Shown piece by piece: positions 43,201-54,790 of a DNA stretch of 64,000 nucleotides. A program made the position numbers and the translations under genes. The stretch is from Molossus alvarezi. Its lineage: Eukaryota > Chordata > Mammalia > Chiroptera > Molossidae. Every line of letters begins with the position of its first letter. Positions within the stretch are counted from its first letter, which is position 1. The notes under the pieces were generated by a model, which ran no database searches, was not told the origin of the DNA, and saw only the letters and a program-made list of their open reading frames with translations. The stretch is from positions 28,056,986-28,120,985 of the forward strand of contig CM073905.1 in assembly GCA_037176705.1 (NCBI GenBank). The letters are read 5' to 3'.

Positions 43201-43724
43201 CAGTTGACACTTGAACAACACAGGTCTACTTACATGTGGATTTTTAAAAATACGTATAGTACTGTAAGTGTATTTTCTCTTCCTTATGATGTTCTCAGTG
43301 ACACTTTCTTTTCTCCAGCTTGCTTTGTTGTAAGAATACATACAACGTACAAATATGTTAATCAACTGTTTATATTATCAGTAAGACTTCCAGTCAACAG
43401 CAGGCCATCGGTAATTAAGTTTTTGGGGAGTCAAAGTTTTATGTGGATTTTTTTTTTTAGATAGAGTTTGAGGGAGGGATGAGAGAGAGACACACACATC
43501 AGTTGGTTGCCTCCCATACGACCCCAACTGGGACCAGGGATTGAACCTGCAACCCAGGTACGTGCCCTTGACTGGGAATCGAACCTGTGACTCTCCGGTC
43601 TGCAAGCCAGTGCTCCAACCGCTGAGCCACACCTGCCAGGGCTTATGTGGATTTTTGACTCTTATGTGCGCGGCGGAAAAGGGGGGTGGCAGCACCTTTA
43701 ACCCCCTTGTTCAAGACGCAACTG
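43201..43724. mobile_element. Tigger-type DNA transposon remnant, split by a Ves SINE
   Basis: Its ends CAGTTGACACTTGAACAA and (reverse complement of the other end) CAGTTGCGTCTTGAACAA form terminal inverted repeats, each bordered by TA (43199-43200 and 43725-43726), the usual TcMar target. Internal TAAGAATACATACAACGTAC and TTCCAGTCAACAGCAGGCC fit a non-autonomous Tigger family. Without the SINE it is about 320 bases and carries no transposase. Confidence 0.8.
43453..43642 (-). mobile_element. Ves SINE inside a Tigger element
   Basis: On the minus strand it reads GCCCTGGCAGGTGTGGCTCA, GGTTCGATTCCCAGTCAAGG and a CT-rich end. The target-site duplication TTATGTGGATTTTT is at 43439-43452 and 43643-43656. 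A second B-box-like GGTTCAATCCC follows the first, a known Ves feature. Confidence 0.9.
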
Positions 43725-43729
43725 TATTT

Positions 43730-45195
43730 ACTTTTTCTTTTTACAACATTTCCTTGGAGTTCACGTCATACCCTTGAATCCCCATTACCTGACATCAGCT
43801 TTACATGGTGTCCTTTGATTCCCAGCTGTTAAAGGTGAGGACACCTGTGTACTTATACTCCTGTCCCCTTTCCACCCCCTTCTGTGGTTAGAGGGTACCG
43901 TTGCTCTGTGCCTGGGGCTTGTACTGTTGGCATCTGGTCACATCGCCACAGTCGGTCAGTCTGGTCTCCCGGGTAAATAGGGTCAGCACTCACCACCAGT
44001 TCTTTTGCCTTAGTTTCCCGTCATCCGAAAGTTGGCCCTCGAGCCTGGGGCCTAAGGCCTCGGGGAGCAGCGCTCCCGGAGTTCCCGCACGTGCCCGATG
44101 GCCTGTCTGTCGCCTTTCTACTTGACTGAGTTAAAAAACCATCCCTGGGTCACTTTGTTTCCTTGAGGCCTTCTGCAGACCTTGTTCTGTTCTCGTGTGG
44201 AATGTTGCCATGGAGAGGCTGGAGTCTGATTTTCCCTTCTTTATTTTGATCTTTCATGTCATTACTTTACCAGCATGTGTCCGGGCACTGACAGTTCAAG
44301 TCTGTTTTTCCTGGAACACAGTACTGCGCCCTTTCAGCAGACAGATCCAAGGCTTGTATTATTTCATTTTCCTTCTTTGGGGGACCCCAGTTAGGCCTAG
44401 ATTGGCTGCCTTTTGCCCATCCTCCCTCTGTACCCTCTTCTGATTAAGCCTTTCTGACTTGTTCTTTTTCCCCCTTGCACTCATTCCATCTTCTCCTTTT
44501 GCTCTTACCGTAAGATCTTTCTTCTATTCTGGTATGTCTGCTTTGTGTTTTTGCTTCACAGAAACAATTACTACATTTTTCCCCCTTCACAATGAAATAT
44601 TTATCCATAATCCTCCTCTCTCCTGTGGCCACATTTTCTGATGCGAAGTGGTTTTGGGAGTTTTTTTGCCAACCATTACTTTACTTGTATGTTGCCTTTC
44701 CTCGCTGTTTGTCTAGATTTTGATTAGGTCCTGTGCTGGTTCGATTTTGACTGTTTGTCTCTGGAGGAGGTGAGTTTTCCCAGCCCAGCTGTTCCCCTCG
44801 AGCCGCCCCAGAGGCAGACAGGCGCCCACAGATTTGCCATGTCCGTGTGATTTCTTATTCTGCTCCCCCCCCTTGCCCGTCGGACCCACGGGGGGCAGCC
44901 ACGCCCCAGCTGACGCACCTCTGGTTTCACTCCTGCAGAGAGGGGGTCTGGCTGTGTCCCTCACCTGGGGAAAGTGGGCCCTGCTGTTCTGGGACCTCCG
45001 GCCGCTTCCTCCCTCAGCCCCACCTGATCGGAGGCTTGGGCAGCCTGTCCTCGGGTTTTGTTTGTTCAGGGTGTTGGCTGTCTCCTGGTTTGGCCAAAAA
45101 TGGAATTGGTGTGTTTATTCCTTGTTGCTTTCAGGGTGTCTCCAGGAAGAGAAGGGGGCATCCTTTGATGGTAATTTTTCAGGGATAGGGGTTTA
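43730..45195. other. AT-rich intronic stretch, probably old LINE sequence
   Basis: No gene is seen. The text reads like heavily decayed antisense L1 (for example 'catgtcattactttaccagc' and 'attttgattaggtcctgtgc'), but I cannot align it with confidence. A small CpG-containing part at 44860-45050 has short spurious frames. Confidence 0.35.
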
Positions 45196-45204
45196 GAGAA
45201 ATGT

Positions 45205-45312
45205 CTGCCTGCCTGAAGACCAAAGGGTCACAGGTTGGACCCCTCAGTCGGTCGGGGTCATGTGGGAGGTGACTGATCAATGTGTCTCTTTCTCTCTAAA
45301 AACAAAAACAAC
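45205..45312 (+). mobile_element. Ves SINE fragment, decayed
   Basis: AAAGGGTCACAGGTTGGACC, CAGTCGGTCGGGGTCATGTG and CTGATCAATGTGTCTCTTTC resemble the second half of a Ves-like SINE. The 5' head is missing or unrecognisable. Confidence 0.5.
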
Positions 45313-45554
45313 AGTGACATAATCTGGGAGGGTCTTTGGTTTCAAGAAAAAAAGTTTTTCATGCACAGCCCCCTTCGTTCATTTATGTGACCTCCAGGGA
45401 GAGCATCTCATTGTCTTTTATAAAATTCAGTAGGTCACTGCCCCTGTGATTGTCCATGGCACCCCACTCAGAGAGCATAGGAATTTTCGGTAAAAAATAA
45501 CTCTCCGTCCCAGTGGAAGCCAGTGTGAGCAGTTTCTTAAATACCCTCCTGAAT

Positions 45555-45755
45555 GCCCGGCTGGTGTGGCTCAGTGGTTGAGCATCGAACCACACACCAA
45601 GAGGTCGCCGGTTCGATTCCCGGTCAGGGCACATGCCCAGGTTGTATGCCCGATCCTCAGGGGGGGCATGCAGGAGGCGGCCAATCGATGTTCTCTCTCA
45701 TTGATGTTTCTACCTCTCTCTCCCTTCCTCTCTCTAAAATCAATAAAGAAAAAAA
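45555..45755 (+). mobile_element. Ves SINE (AATCAATAAA-tail type)
   Basis: GCCCGGCTGGTGTGGCTCAG, GGTCGCCGGTTCGATTCCCG, CCAATCGATGTTCTCTCTC and AAATCAATAAAGAAAAAA are close to consensus. No clear target-site duplication is seen, which may mean recombination or an imperfect reading of the ends. Confidence 0.92.
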
Positions 45756-45939
45756 TAGTACTCTCCGGAAAAAATGTGCCTGTTGAGGGGCAGTAAGTAC
45801 CTTTCCCGTGAACACTCACACCCCTCTGCTCTTCCCAGCTCCTTGCCTTCTTCCTAACCCCAGTACAGCTTAGAGATGATCCCCACCCCCCGACAGAAAG
45901 CGCACTCATTCTTTCTGACAACTTGCACTGTGTCCACGG

Positions 45940-46130
45940 TGCAGTTAAAGAACAATAACCTTTCTAACCACCCTCCTGCTGATGGACAGGTAGGTTGTTT
46001 CTAGTCTCTTCTCCAGAACAGTGTTGTAACGAACGTGTGTGTATTCCGGAATGGACTTGCTGGCTCAAAGGATCTGTGCGTTTCAACCTTTGATTCTGCT
46101 GTCCAGCTGCCAGGGTTTCCTGCCTTGCCC
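45940..46130 (-). mobile_element. L1 LINE fragment in antisense
   Basis: TGCTGATGGACAGGTAGGTT, GAATGGACTTGCTGGCTCAA and AGGATCTGTGCGTTTCAACC follow the antisense L1 text 'ttgatggacatttaggttg...ggaattgctgggtcaaagg'. Confidence 0.65.
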
Positions 46131-46404
46131 TCCGCTGCCCCTGGCTGGTTCGAGGCCGGAACGCGGGAGCGTGGAGGGCCACCAAGGACGCCCTGCACAC
46201 TCAGACCCTTTGACATCTTTGCACTTATTAGAAAAGACACTGCCTGTAATTGAAGAGCGTGGGAAAGAGGGGGGCAGGAAGGGAGATGAGAAAATTGAAT
46301 TGGGGGCCCTGCCTTTTCCTCCTGGGCATTACTTTTGGATAGTCAGGCCATAGGTCCCAAGTTTCACCACTAGACCTTGAGCCATGCTTCCCACCAAGGG
46401 AGAA

Positions 46405-46500
46405 AGGTCTCAACTGGGCCATGTGCAGTGTGACCTTGGCCAAATTGGTCAGCCTTTTAGGGCCTGTGTTCCTTCTCCTGTAAAGCCAAGGGTCAGAGCA
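46405..46500 (+). repeat. MIR SINE fragment
   Basis: GCAGTGTGACCTTGGCCAAA and TTCTCCTGTAAAGCCAAGGG are diverged MIR core. Confidence 0.55.
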
Positions 46501-47019
46501 GAGGAACCTAGGAAGCAGTACAGCTCTGACCATCTGTGATAAGTCAAAAGCCCAGTAAGGGGAAGAAGTGGTCCACACAAGGACTGGCCACCACATATGC
46601 CCTGAACATGACCAGAAATGGCTGCTACTCACCTGCTAGGATCTGAGGTCAGGCAGGTCGAGGATGGCTGGCAGTTGTAGCCTGTTCCATCCAGGTGACC
46701 AGAGACCGTGACCTAGAAAAGGAGAAATGATGTCAGGGGAGGGGCAGTCCATTCTTCCCTTGCCTCAGGCCTAAGATTGTGGACTACTCCCGTCTGGCCA
46801 GCGTCTCTGGTTCCATATAGGACCTGCCCATAAATATTTGACTTTCTCATCATGGTATTGATACGTAAACTTGGAGTCACATCACATGCTGCTAAAAGTA
46901 TAGGCTCTGTAGAGAGGCACTGTGGGGGCTGGGGGGCAGGTGGTGCTCAGGGACCTGCCATCCAAGGAGGGCAGAGCTGAGGCAGCTACCTCAGCCGCCC
47001 CGCCCCCACCATGTATTCC

Positions 47020-47120
47020 CAGGGCACAGGCTTTGAGATCAAGATGGTTTTGGGCAATTGAGTAACTGGGCCTCTCTGGGCCTCAGTTTCCTCTGCCGTG
47101 ATGTGGCGATAAGAACAGAA
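47020..47120 (+). repeat. MIR SINE fragment
   Basis: GCCTCTCTGGGCCTCAGTTT and CCTCTGCCGTGATGTGGCGA, preceded by a GGCTTTGAGATC head, match MIR. Confidence 0.62.
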
Positions 47121-47774
47121 GGAGCTAATCCCCAGGGCCTGGTAGCAGACTCATCTGCCCCCACACCCACAAGGGGACAAGAGGTTCCCAACCCATCTCT
47201 CCGAGAAGGTGCAAGGTCTTGCTGACCCGGGCGGCTCTTCTCCCCAGCTCCCAGCCCTGAGCGGCCGGAGCAGCTGCTTCCCCTGCTGCAATACGGAAGA
47301 GGCAAAGCGATTTAAAATTCCAATAGAATTAAAACGAACCGCTGGCCGCACAGCAGATCCCATGACGAGGCTGAGTGCAGCCTGGAGGATGGAAGGAAGG
47401 TCCAGTGCTGCCCCTGTGTGGGAGCCACGCCAAGTGGCCAGAGGCTGTGGGGTGAAGGGAGAGGGCCACACGGCGTCAGCCCTCTTTTATGTTTTAACAA
47501 ATACAAATAAATTCTTAGCAAACTGGAAGTCAGGCAACTTCCTTTGTCTATTACAGAATATCCAACCATAATCCACGACAGCCCAGCCTGAGGAGTGATA
47601 AAATCAGAGGGTGACAGGTGTCCTGGCCAGCTCAGTAAGACAGGGAACATAAAGAACAGGTATAAGGATTAGGGAGAAGTAAAATTATCCGCATAGAGAC
47701 TCCAGGAGAATAAGAATTCAGCAAGATCGCAAATATAAGATCAACACAGGAGCACACTCGTCTTCCTCTACCAC

Positions 47775-47888
47775 AGAAGTTGGCAAACTTTCTGTGAAGA
47801 GCCAATATTTTTGGCTGTGCAGGGACAGGAATGGGCATGGCTGTGTGCCAATAAAACTTGACCATAGCAGGCCAGAGTCTTACGCTCC
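47775..47888 (+). repeat. hAT-type DNA element fragment
   Basis: AGTTGGCAAACTTTCTGTGA, AGAGCCAATATTTTTGGCTG and GTGCCAATAAAACTTGACCA match a common hAT-Charlie-like fossil whose text reads 'ggcaaactttttctgtaaag...ccaataaaactttat'. It is shortened. Confidence 0.6.
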
Positions 47889-47915
47889 TGCTCTATGCCT
47901 GTAACAAAAAAATTG

Positions 47916-48102
47916 AGCCCGGCTGTGGCTCAGTGGTTGAGCATTGACCCATGCACCAAGAGGTCGCCGGTTCAGTTCCCAGTTAGGACACATGCCCAGG
48001 CTGTAGGCCCGATCCCCAGTAGGGGGCATGTGGGAGGTGGCCAATCGATGTTTCTCTCTCTCTCTTCCTCTCTGTAAAAAATCAGTAAAAGAAAATAAAT
48101 CT
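47916..48102 (+). mobile_element. Ves SINE (AATCAATAAA-tail type)
   Basis: GCCCGGCTGTGGCTCAGTGG, GGTCGCCGGTTCAGTTCCCA, CCCCAGTAGGGGGCATGTGG and CCAATCGATGTTTCTCTC identify it. An imperfect flanking repeat (ACAAAAAAATT near 47904, ACAAAAATATT near 48104) may be the target-site duplication. A CTCF-like core is at 48016-48029. Confidence 0.9.
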
Positions 48103-48139
48103 TACAAAAATATTACAACTTTTTGGAAACAACTTTGCG

Positions 48140-48765
48140 TGTATGGTAACACACATACCATCCAAATCACTCAAAGTGTGCTAGTGAATACTTTTTAGTA
48201 TAAATTCACAGAGCGTGCGAGCGTCACCACTATCAAATTCCTAAACATGTTCTCGTCACCCCCAGAAGCACCCCCATACCCATTAGCAGGCACACTCCAT
48301 TCTCCCCCTCGGAGCCCGGCAACCACTAAGCTACTTTCTACGTCTCAAGATTTGTGGCTTTTTTCCCCTTGTGTCCAAGGTTCATCCGTGTTGAATGTAC
48401 GTATGTATGTTCACGCATGAATCAGCTCTTGTGATTGCCAGGTAATATTCCATCGTGTGGATATGCCATGTTCTGTTAGCCACGTAGCAGCTGAGGCTAC
48501 TTAGGTGGTCCCCGCGTTGGGCTGTGATGAGCAACGCTGCTGGGAACATGCAGGTGCAGGTTTCCGAGTGGGTGTGTGTTTCACTTCTCTGGCGAATGCG
48601 CCTGGGAGGGGATTGCCGGGTCGCGTGGGGACTGCGCAGGTTTTCCGAGGCCCCACCAGGCTGGTTTGCAGAGCAGTGGGCGAGGGCTCCTTTCTCCCCG
48701 TCTTCCCCACACTTGATCTGTCCTTTATTCCAGCCACCTAGTGGGGTCATTTATAAATTAGGCAC
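48140..48765 (-). mobile_element. L1 LINE fragment in antisense
   Basis: TTTTTAGTATAAATTCACAG, CACCACTATCAAATTCCTAA, CCATTAGCAGGCACACTCC, GGTAATATTCCATCGTGTGG and CAGCCACCTAGTGGGG follow antisense L1 text in order. It shares the 40380-40640 portion of the other L1 block, so the two are copies of the same part. Its CpG content is high for a LINE, which creates spurious frames. Confidence 0.78.
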
Positions 48766-49206
48766 GTACGAGATTAACAGCAATAACTAGTAATAAAATA
48801 GAACAGTTATAACAATATACTGTCATAAAAGTTATATAAATACGGTCTCTCCCTCTCCGACACCCATACAGCCACGAAGTGATTAACGGGCGGGGGGCAT
48901 CTGTCTGCAGCTCGCAGACGCGGGACAAAGAGACAGTTCATGTCCTGGGCGGGACAGAGCGAAGACGGCACAAGATTCCACCACGCTCCTCAGATCCGTG
49001 TGCAATTTAAAACTTAGGAAATGGAAAATTCCAGAAAGAATTCTTATTTTCAGACCATGGTTGACTGTAGGTAACTAACACCACGGACAAGGAGGGACTA
49101 GGACCGTGGAAAGCTGAACCATGGCATTCTTGGAAGAAAATGGGAATTATTTGCAAACTGAGAGGGGAAACAACACAAAGGAAAAGACAAGCTGGACCCG
49201 ATTAAA

Positions 49207-49442
49207 ACTTTGGCTCAGCGGTTAGAGCGTCGGCCTGCGGTCCGGAGAGACCCGGGTTCGGTTCCCGCTAAGGGCACGTACCTCGGTTGCAGTTTGTCCC
49301 CGGCCCTGGTTGGGTCGTGTGGGTGGCAGCCACTCGAAGTGTCCCTTTCACGTCGATGTTTCTTCCTCTCTCTCCCTCCCTCCCGCTCTAGCTGAACAAA
49401 ATATTGAAAAAATGTCCTCGGGGGAGGATTAAAAAAAAAAAG
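49207..49442 (+). mobile_element. Ves SINE, slightly 5'-truncated
   Basis: It starts at TTTGGCTCAGCGGTTAGAGC without the GCCCTGGCCGG head, then GGGTTCGGTTCCCGC, TTTCACGTCGATGTTTC and TGTCCTCGGGGGAGGATTAA. No clear target-site duplication is seen. The 5' flank GATTAAAA matches its own tail, suggesting insertion or recombination at that microhomology. Confidence 0.92.
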
Positions 49443-50768
49443 TGATGCCAATTGAGAAAGGACGTCTGCAGCCCTTGTAACGGGAGGTGTCCAGAATCCA
49501 GAGCCAAGGTGTGGCCGCAGGAAGTCAGAGTGGGGAGGGCGGGCCCAGTGGAGCTGGGACCCAGAGTGAGAGAGCTGGATAGCTCTAGTGGGGAGGGACA
49601 GGCTGGGACCCAGAGCTGGACAACTTTGTAGTGGGGCGGGAAGGGCCAGCTGAGTGGGACCAGGGTGAGCACGGTGCAGACGGACCGCGGGTATGAAGGG
49701 GGAGAGATGCAGCAGTGCCACAGGGCACACACGCCACCCTGAAGACGGGGACAGGCAGCAGTGCAGCTGGTTGAGCTGGAACACGGACGGCCCAGGGACC
49801 TGGGCACAGGGAGAGGAGGAGGAGTGGGTTCCCAAAGTCAGATCCCAGTCAGGGAGCAGGAAAGAGAAACCGAGGCGCTGGGGAGGGACTGAAGCACCCC
49901 CAGTCCTGCCTGCAGGGACACCTGCTTACTCAGAGCTCCAGCCAGGACTTGGGTGTGGAAGGTGTGTGAGGGTACGTGAGTGCCTGTGAGCACCTGCTGG
50001 TGTTTGTGTGCACAAGAAGTCCCTGAGCACATGTGTGAGCTTCCATGTAGGTGTGCACACACCCCGAGAATAAGAGAGGGGTCCTTCGTGCTATGCCCAG
50101 TGATAACCACTACCCAGCACTGCCTCGTCAGGTCCAGACAGCTAGGAGGCAGGCAGCCAACCTTTCCTGTGCACCCACATGGACCAAGCCTCCCCACATG
50201 GCATCCTCTCGTTTAATCTTCACTCTGTCCCCTTAGGGGCAACGGAGGCCAGGGAGCTGTGGTCACTTCCCTCAGTTCCCCAGCTGGTAACTGGGGTACT
50301 TGGATTCACACCGAGTCTGGTGTCAAGGACCCTTGGGCTGCCACGTGGCTCACTGAGCTGGGGGCAGATCAGGGTGGGTGGCAACCACCCTGCCCCTCGC
50401 CACAGCCCTCCCCACGGAGGCCAGACATCAGCTGCACTGGCCTGGCCCAGCACCTTGCCCTGCCCCTTCCTGGGCGGCCTCATTAGGGATTCTGCCTGTG
50501 CCACCAGCTAATTAGTGTCATGTTAATTGAGCATTCAGGAGGCTGCCACCTCCAAGGGCAGAGTGTCAGCTGCCAAGGGGAATGCAGATGTGGGCAGCTC
50601 CTCCCTGTGGACTGGCGCCAGACCCTGTGCCCAACGCCCTCTGTCCTGGGCGCAGCCCCCTACCCCTGACCCCATCTCAACACAGGTCACACCCACGGTG
50701 ACTTCCTGAGCCTTAGGGGAGGAGGCACTAAGTAAAACCTACAACAACATGTAAAGAAATGGCATTTG

Positions 50769-50980
50769 TGCCCTGGCTGGTTTGGCTCAGCCCACAGACC
50801 AGTGAGTTGCAGGTTCAATTCCAGTCAAGGGCACGCACCTTGGTTGCGTTTTGGTCCCCGGCCCTGGTCAGGCTTGTGCGGGAGGCAACCAATGTGTCCC
50901 TCTCACATTGATGTTTCTCTCCCCCACCCCCACTCTGTCTGAAGATAAATGGAAAAATACCCTTGAGTGAGGATTTAAGA
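50769..50980 (+). mobile_element. Ves SINE, A/B-box region partly deleted
   Basis: GCCCTGGCTGGTTTGGCTCA (from 50770), TTGCAGGTTCAATTCCAGTC, TCTCACATTGATGTTTCTC and ATACCCTTGAGTGAGGATTT identify it. The 15-bp duplication AAGAAATGGCATTTG / AAGAAAAGGCATTTG is at 50754-50768 and 50981-50995. Part of the segment between A and B boxes is missing. Confidence 0.9.
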
Positions 50981-53049
50981 AAGAAAAGGCATTTGCTAAA
51001 CACCTACTGTGTACCCAGCATACTTTTAATTCTCCCACCACTCCTGTGGGAAGCTACAGTTAGCGCCGCTGACAGCCCAAAACCCGAGATCTGCTGGGGG
51101 AGCAGCCCTCCAGGGTACGCCCAGCGGACCTGTGGGCAGATGCCTGGGGTCCCACGGAGAACCCCGGAGTGCCAACCGAGAATTCGGGGCTGGTGTCGCA
51201 CCCGTGCCCCCCACCCCCATGAACAAGTACCACATGCCTCACAGAGGCGCACAGACCAGCCACAGTCATGTGCCCGCCCCACTCCCCCTACAGATGAGAG
51301 GCTGAGGGTCACGTTAAGTGGCTGCCCAAGGTCACCCACAGGAAGGGGTGATGCTGGGGTCAAACGGCAGAGCCCTGCTCCAGCCTGAGTCCCAGCTTCT
51401 CACCTCCATGGTCTCCACAGCACAGCACAGCCCTCCACGCCCCCTCCCCTGCTCAGCTCCCGGAGGGCAGGCAGCCCGGTCCTGCTGTCCTGTCTCCCTG
51501 AGCAACATTCAGTCTCACTCAAAGGGCTGCTTGTAATCGGCTTAATGTACTCGTTAATAGCCGCATCTACTCAACACACCTGTGAGAGGCTCGTGAGTTA
51601 ACGCAGTGAAGACGTTCGCACCTCCAGCCGGCCTTTTCCATCCCCGGCAAGGTTTGGTCTTTGCCCACGGGCAGAGACCAGGCAGGGGTGGCCCAGATCA
51701 CAGGGTGGGCACCTTCATTTCTGCCCCGTTCCTTGAATAGCCTGCCTCCCAAGGATGCCACAGGGACCGCAGGCGGGCAGGGCCCTGAGTGTGGGCACAG
51801 GGACGCCGTCCAGGGCCTGTGGGGAGGGAGGGCAGGCTGCAGGGGGAGGTCTGAGCAGCTCCGAGTTCACACAGAGGTCTCCTTGGAGAGGCAGCTGGGA
51901 GCCTGGAGGTGCGGGGTATACCTCCCTCTGCCAGAGGGTCAGCCCCATGAGGCCGGGGATTTTTATTTGCTTTGATTGCTGCTGCCTCGCCAAGGCCCTG
52001 GACAGTGCTGCACCCAGGAGGGGCTCAGGAAACATCTGGTGGAGGCGGGGCTGGAGGGAGGCTTCCGGAAGGCAGCTCCCATGGGGCTGCCTCTCCAGCT
52101 TCGCTCCTCCCAGGACTGATTCTTCCTCGTGTCATGACTGGCCGTGAACGGGGCTCCCAGGCTGGTTGGGTTTGACTGGCCACAGCCTCATCGGCCATTC
52201 AACACAACATTCCTGAGCACCCACTACATGTCAGTGGGGCCCGGCAGCCAACAGGGAGCCCACGTCTGGTGGGGGAGGACAAGCCCACGGCAGTCAGGAT
52301 CGGGGCACATGGTGAAGCCCGGCGCTGATGGAACCCCTGGTAGTGTCCCTTCGCCCAGCGGGGGACTCGGGGAAGGCATGGAGGGAGCAGTAGCTAAGCT
52401 GGGCCCTGGGCCCCCTCCCCTGCCCCCCAGTCTCCCTGTGAGCACTGCCCCCCACCCTCTGCTTACAAGCCCACCGCAGAGCTGGCTCAGCTGGCTCCTC
52501 CATGTAGGCCTTTTTCGGTCACTGCATTTGCCAAAACAAGGCTGCACAGTGGCCCTGACCACGGGGGCTGGCCCACTGCCAGGGAAAGGTGTGGGGCCTC
52601 AACCTAGCTGGGGTCCGGGACCCAGGCTGGCCGGAGTGGCCAGGGACCTAAGCCATGGCCACGAAACTCTGCTGGGAAAAGGCTGTTTGAGGTGCCCGGG
52701 GCGCTTCAGGAACAAGGTGTGAGGAGGGGCCACCGCGGCCCGGCTGGGTTTGAGACAGGTGACTCCAGTGACCTGCGGTCCACAGAAGTCTCTCACAGTC
52801 AAGTCACCAAAGAGCATTGAGCAGGCCCAACCAAACAGGTGTGCAGGAGAGACCCGCTCAGGGCCGCCAGCTGCCTGCCCGTGTGGCTTCTGATGGCCAC
52901 CTCCTGCCTCCCTGAGCCTCAAGTCTGGCTTTATGGTTCCCCTCAAGACCCTCCTGCTCCTCTTTCTGTGGAAGAAGAGGGAGAGTTTCATGTCTCCTGG
53001 CACCGGCCTTGGAGGTGGGAGATGGGAGGAGACAACTTGGAAAGCAGAC

Positions 53050-53135
53050 CGGGTCCAGATCCCAGCTCTGCCCCTTGCCGGCTGTGGGTCCTGGGAAACT
53101 CTGAGCTTCCATGTCCTCGTCTGTAAAACGGGGGC
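53050..53135 (+). repeat. MIR SINE
   Basis: CAGATCCCAGCTCTGCCCCT, GCTGTGGGTCCTGGGAAACT and CCTCGTCTGTAAAACGGGGG are a clear MIR core. Confidence 0.75.
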
Positions 53136-53139
53136 CTGT

Positions 53140-53460
53140 ACCTATCGCCGTGTAACAGGATGCTCCAAAAATAGTGGCTTAAAGCATGTAACCGCGATGT
53201 AGCGCTCATGGTCTCTGTGCATCAAGAACTCAGGGTGCTTAGCTCGGCAGTTTGCTCCGGGTCTCCCGAGGCTGCAAGGCAGATGCGGGCTGGGCTCGCA
53301 GCCATCCGAAGCTTGACCAGGGCTGGGGGACCTGCTTCCGAGAAGGCGCGCATGCTTCTGCAGGAGGCCCCCGTTCATCCCCAGGTGGGCTTCCCCACGG
53401 GCTGCTCCAGCGTCCTCACCTGGCAGCTGCTTCTCCCTGAGCAAGTGATCCGAGAGACAG
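53140..53460. repeat. Ancient mammalian repeat, family unassigned
   Basis: CGCCGTGTAACAGGATGCTC, AAAAATAGTGGCTTAAAGCA, GGGTCTCCCGAGGCTGCAAG and GAGCAAGTGATCCGAGAGAC match a common old mammalian repeat text ('...agtggcttaaaacaac...gtctctcatgaggctgcag...gagtgatccaagagag'). It is probably an LTR or DNA element. Confidence 0.5.
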
Positions 53461-53864
53461 GGAGCGAGGCGGAAACGGCAGGGCCTCGGGCGGCCTCGCC
53501 CTGGAGGTCACACCCCTTCACTTGCACGGTATCTCATAGGTTGTACAGGTCGGCCCCATCTGGAGTGGGAGGGGACCACGAAGGACAAGGGGGTGCGTGG
53601 AAGGTCCCGGAGGCCACCTGCCAAATGTAACTGTCTGCTTCCTCGTCTGTAAAATGGGACTACCTCCCCCCCGCCAGCTGTCAGGTGCTCCAAAAGGAGA
53701 GCCCACCCATGTGTGCGTGGCCCTCACGCACCCAAGGGCAGCCTCTGTGTTATGCCACCCCACTGGCTCCAACCAAAGCCCTGCTCACCTGTCGGGCGGA
53801 TGGGCCCCTTCCTTCAGCGAGTGGGAACTAGTAACAGGCGTTGCTTTCTTACCCCTTCTCCTTA

Positions 53865-54365
53865 AGGTTTTAAACACCTAATTTATTCCATCCATTAGAT
53901 AGATTTTGTAGATTTAATCATTTTCACAGTTGGTGGCTCATTGGATACTCAAGATAAACTCCAAATGAAAGTATAATGGTGAGGACAAATGAGTTTTCAC
54001 ACCACAATGGCAGAAACTTGCTTGGGAAGAGAGTTTAAAAGGCACAAAAATACATACAGATATAATTTTTTTTCCCCCGGCAGCTGCTTTTGCTGACTAT
54101 AGTAGGTTACCACAGTTAATTTCACCAGTTTTGTTCATCTGTAAAATTGCATAAAAGTGACATTTTTGTGCTCATTATAGCAACTGCTGATTTATGGCTG
54201 GTAAATGAAGAGCTGGTCCCTTTTTTGCGGGACTCTCCGAGCGGTGCTAAGTGCCCATGAAATTGCTTGTATAATGTAGTTTAAATCCAATCTCAGAGAA
54301 AGATTCCCCCGTTGGCCAAAGTGACATTTCCATTCTCCACACTGAGTTTATTTTAGGCCACTTAG
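53865..54365. other. 500-base repeat-free AT-rich block, candidate conserved enhancer
   Basis: An even AT-rich block lies between GC-rich flanks in intron 2, with TAGATTTAATCATTTTCACA, CACAGTTAATTTCACCAG, TGTAAAATTGCATAAAAGTG and TGAAATTGCTTGTATAATG. It shows no repeat text, no long frame and sharp composition borders. It is the strongest conserved-element candidate in this intron. Confidence 0.45.
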
Positions 54366-54594
54366 GTGGGGGCTGCCCCAGGCAGGGTCAGGATGGGGGC
54401 CCCTGGCCGGCTCCACCTGCCCAGCGCAGGTTAGGGACAGGCACCTCTCCAGCTGCCTACCTCGCTCCTCGCTGCTGCCCTGCCCAGGTCAGACCACATC
54501 CCTGCACCCCGGGCAGAGCAGAATGACCTTTCTAACACCCATGCCCGCCCCACCCTTCCTTGACTCCCTTCCTGGCCCTGATGCCCTGGGGGCT

Positions 54595-54790
54595 GGGGCT
54601 GGTCCCCGGCACTGCTGACACTGGACCCCGACAGTTCTGTGTGTCCGGAGCTGTGCTGTGCACTGTAGGACGTTTAGCAGCCTCTCTGGCCCCTGCCCAC
54701 TACATGCCAGTAGCACCTCCTCCTCAAGTTGTGACAACCAAATGCATCTCTGGACATCACCAGTGTGCCCCCCGAGAACCACTGCCCTGC
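54595..54790 (-). repeat. hAT-Charlie-like DNA element fragment
   Basis: In reverse it follows the common fossil 'ttctcaaccggggg...ggcaatgtctggagacatttttggttgtcacaac': GTTGTGACAACCAAATGCAT, TCTCTGGACATCACCAGTG, TGCACTGTAGGACGTTTAGC and CGAGAACCACTGCCCTGC are visible. Confidence 0.65.

Noticed and set aside
49207..49290. tRNA-like heads of Ves SINEs considered as tRNA genes
   Set aside because: A and B boxes are present but no cloverleaf with a proper anticodon arm and acceptor stem can be formed. Target-site duplications and tails show they are SINEs.
49215..49835. 206-codon minus-strand frame
   Set aside because: Its C-terminal part is translated Ves SINE (49207-49442) and the rest is unremarkable GC-rich intron.
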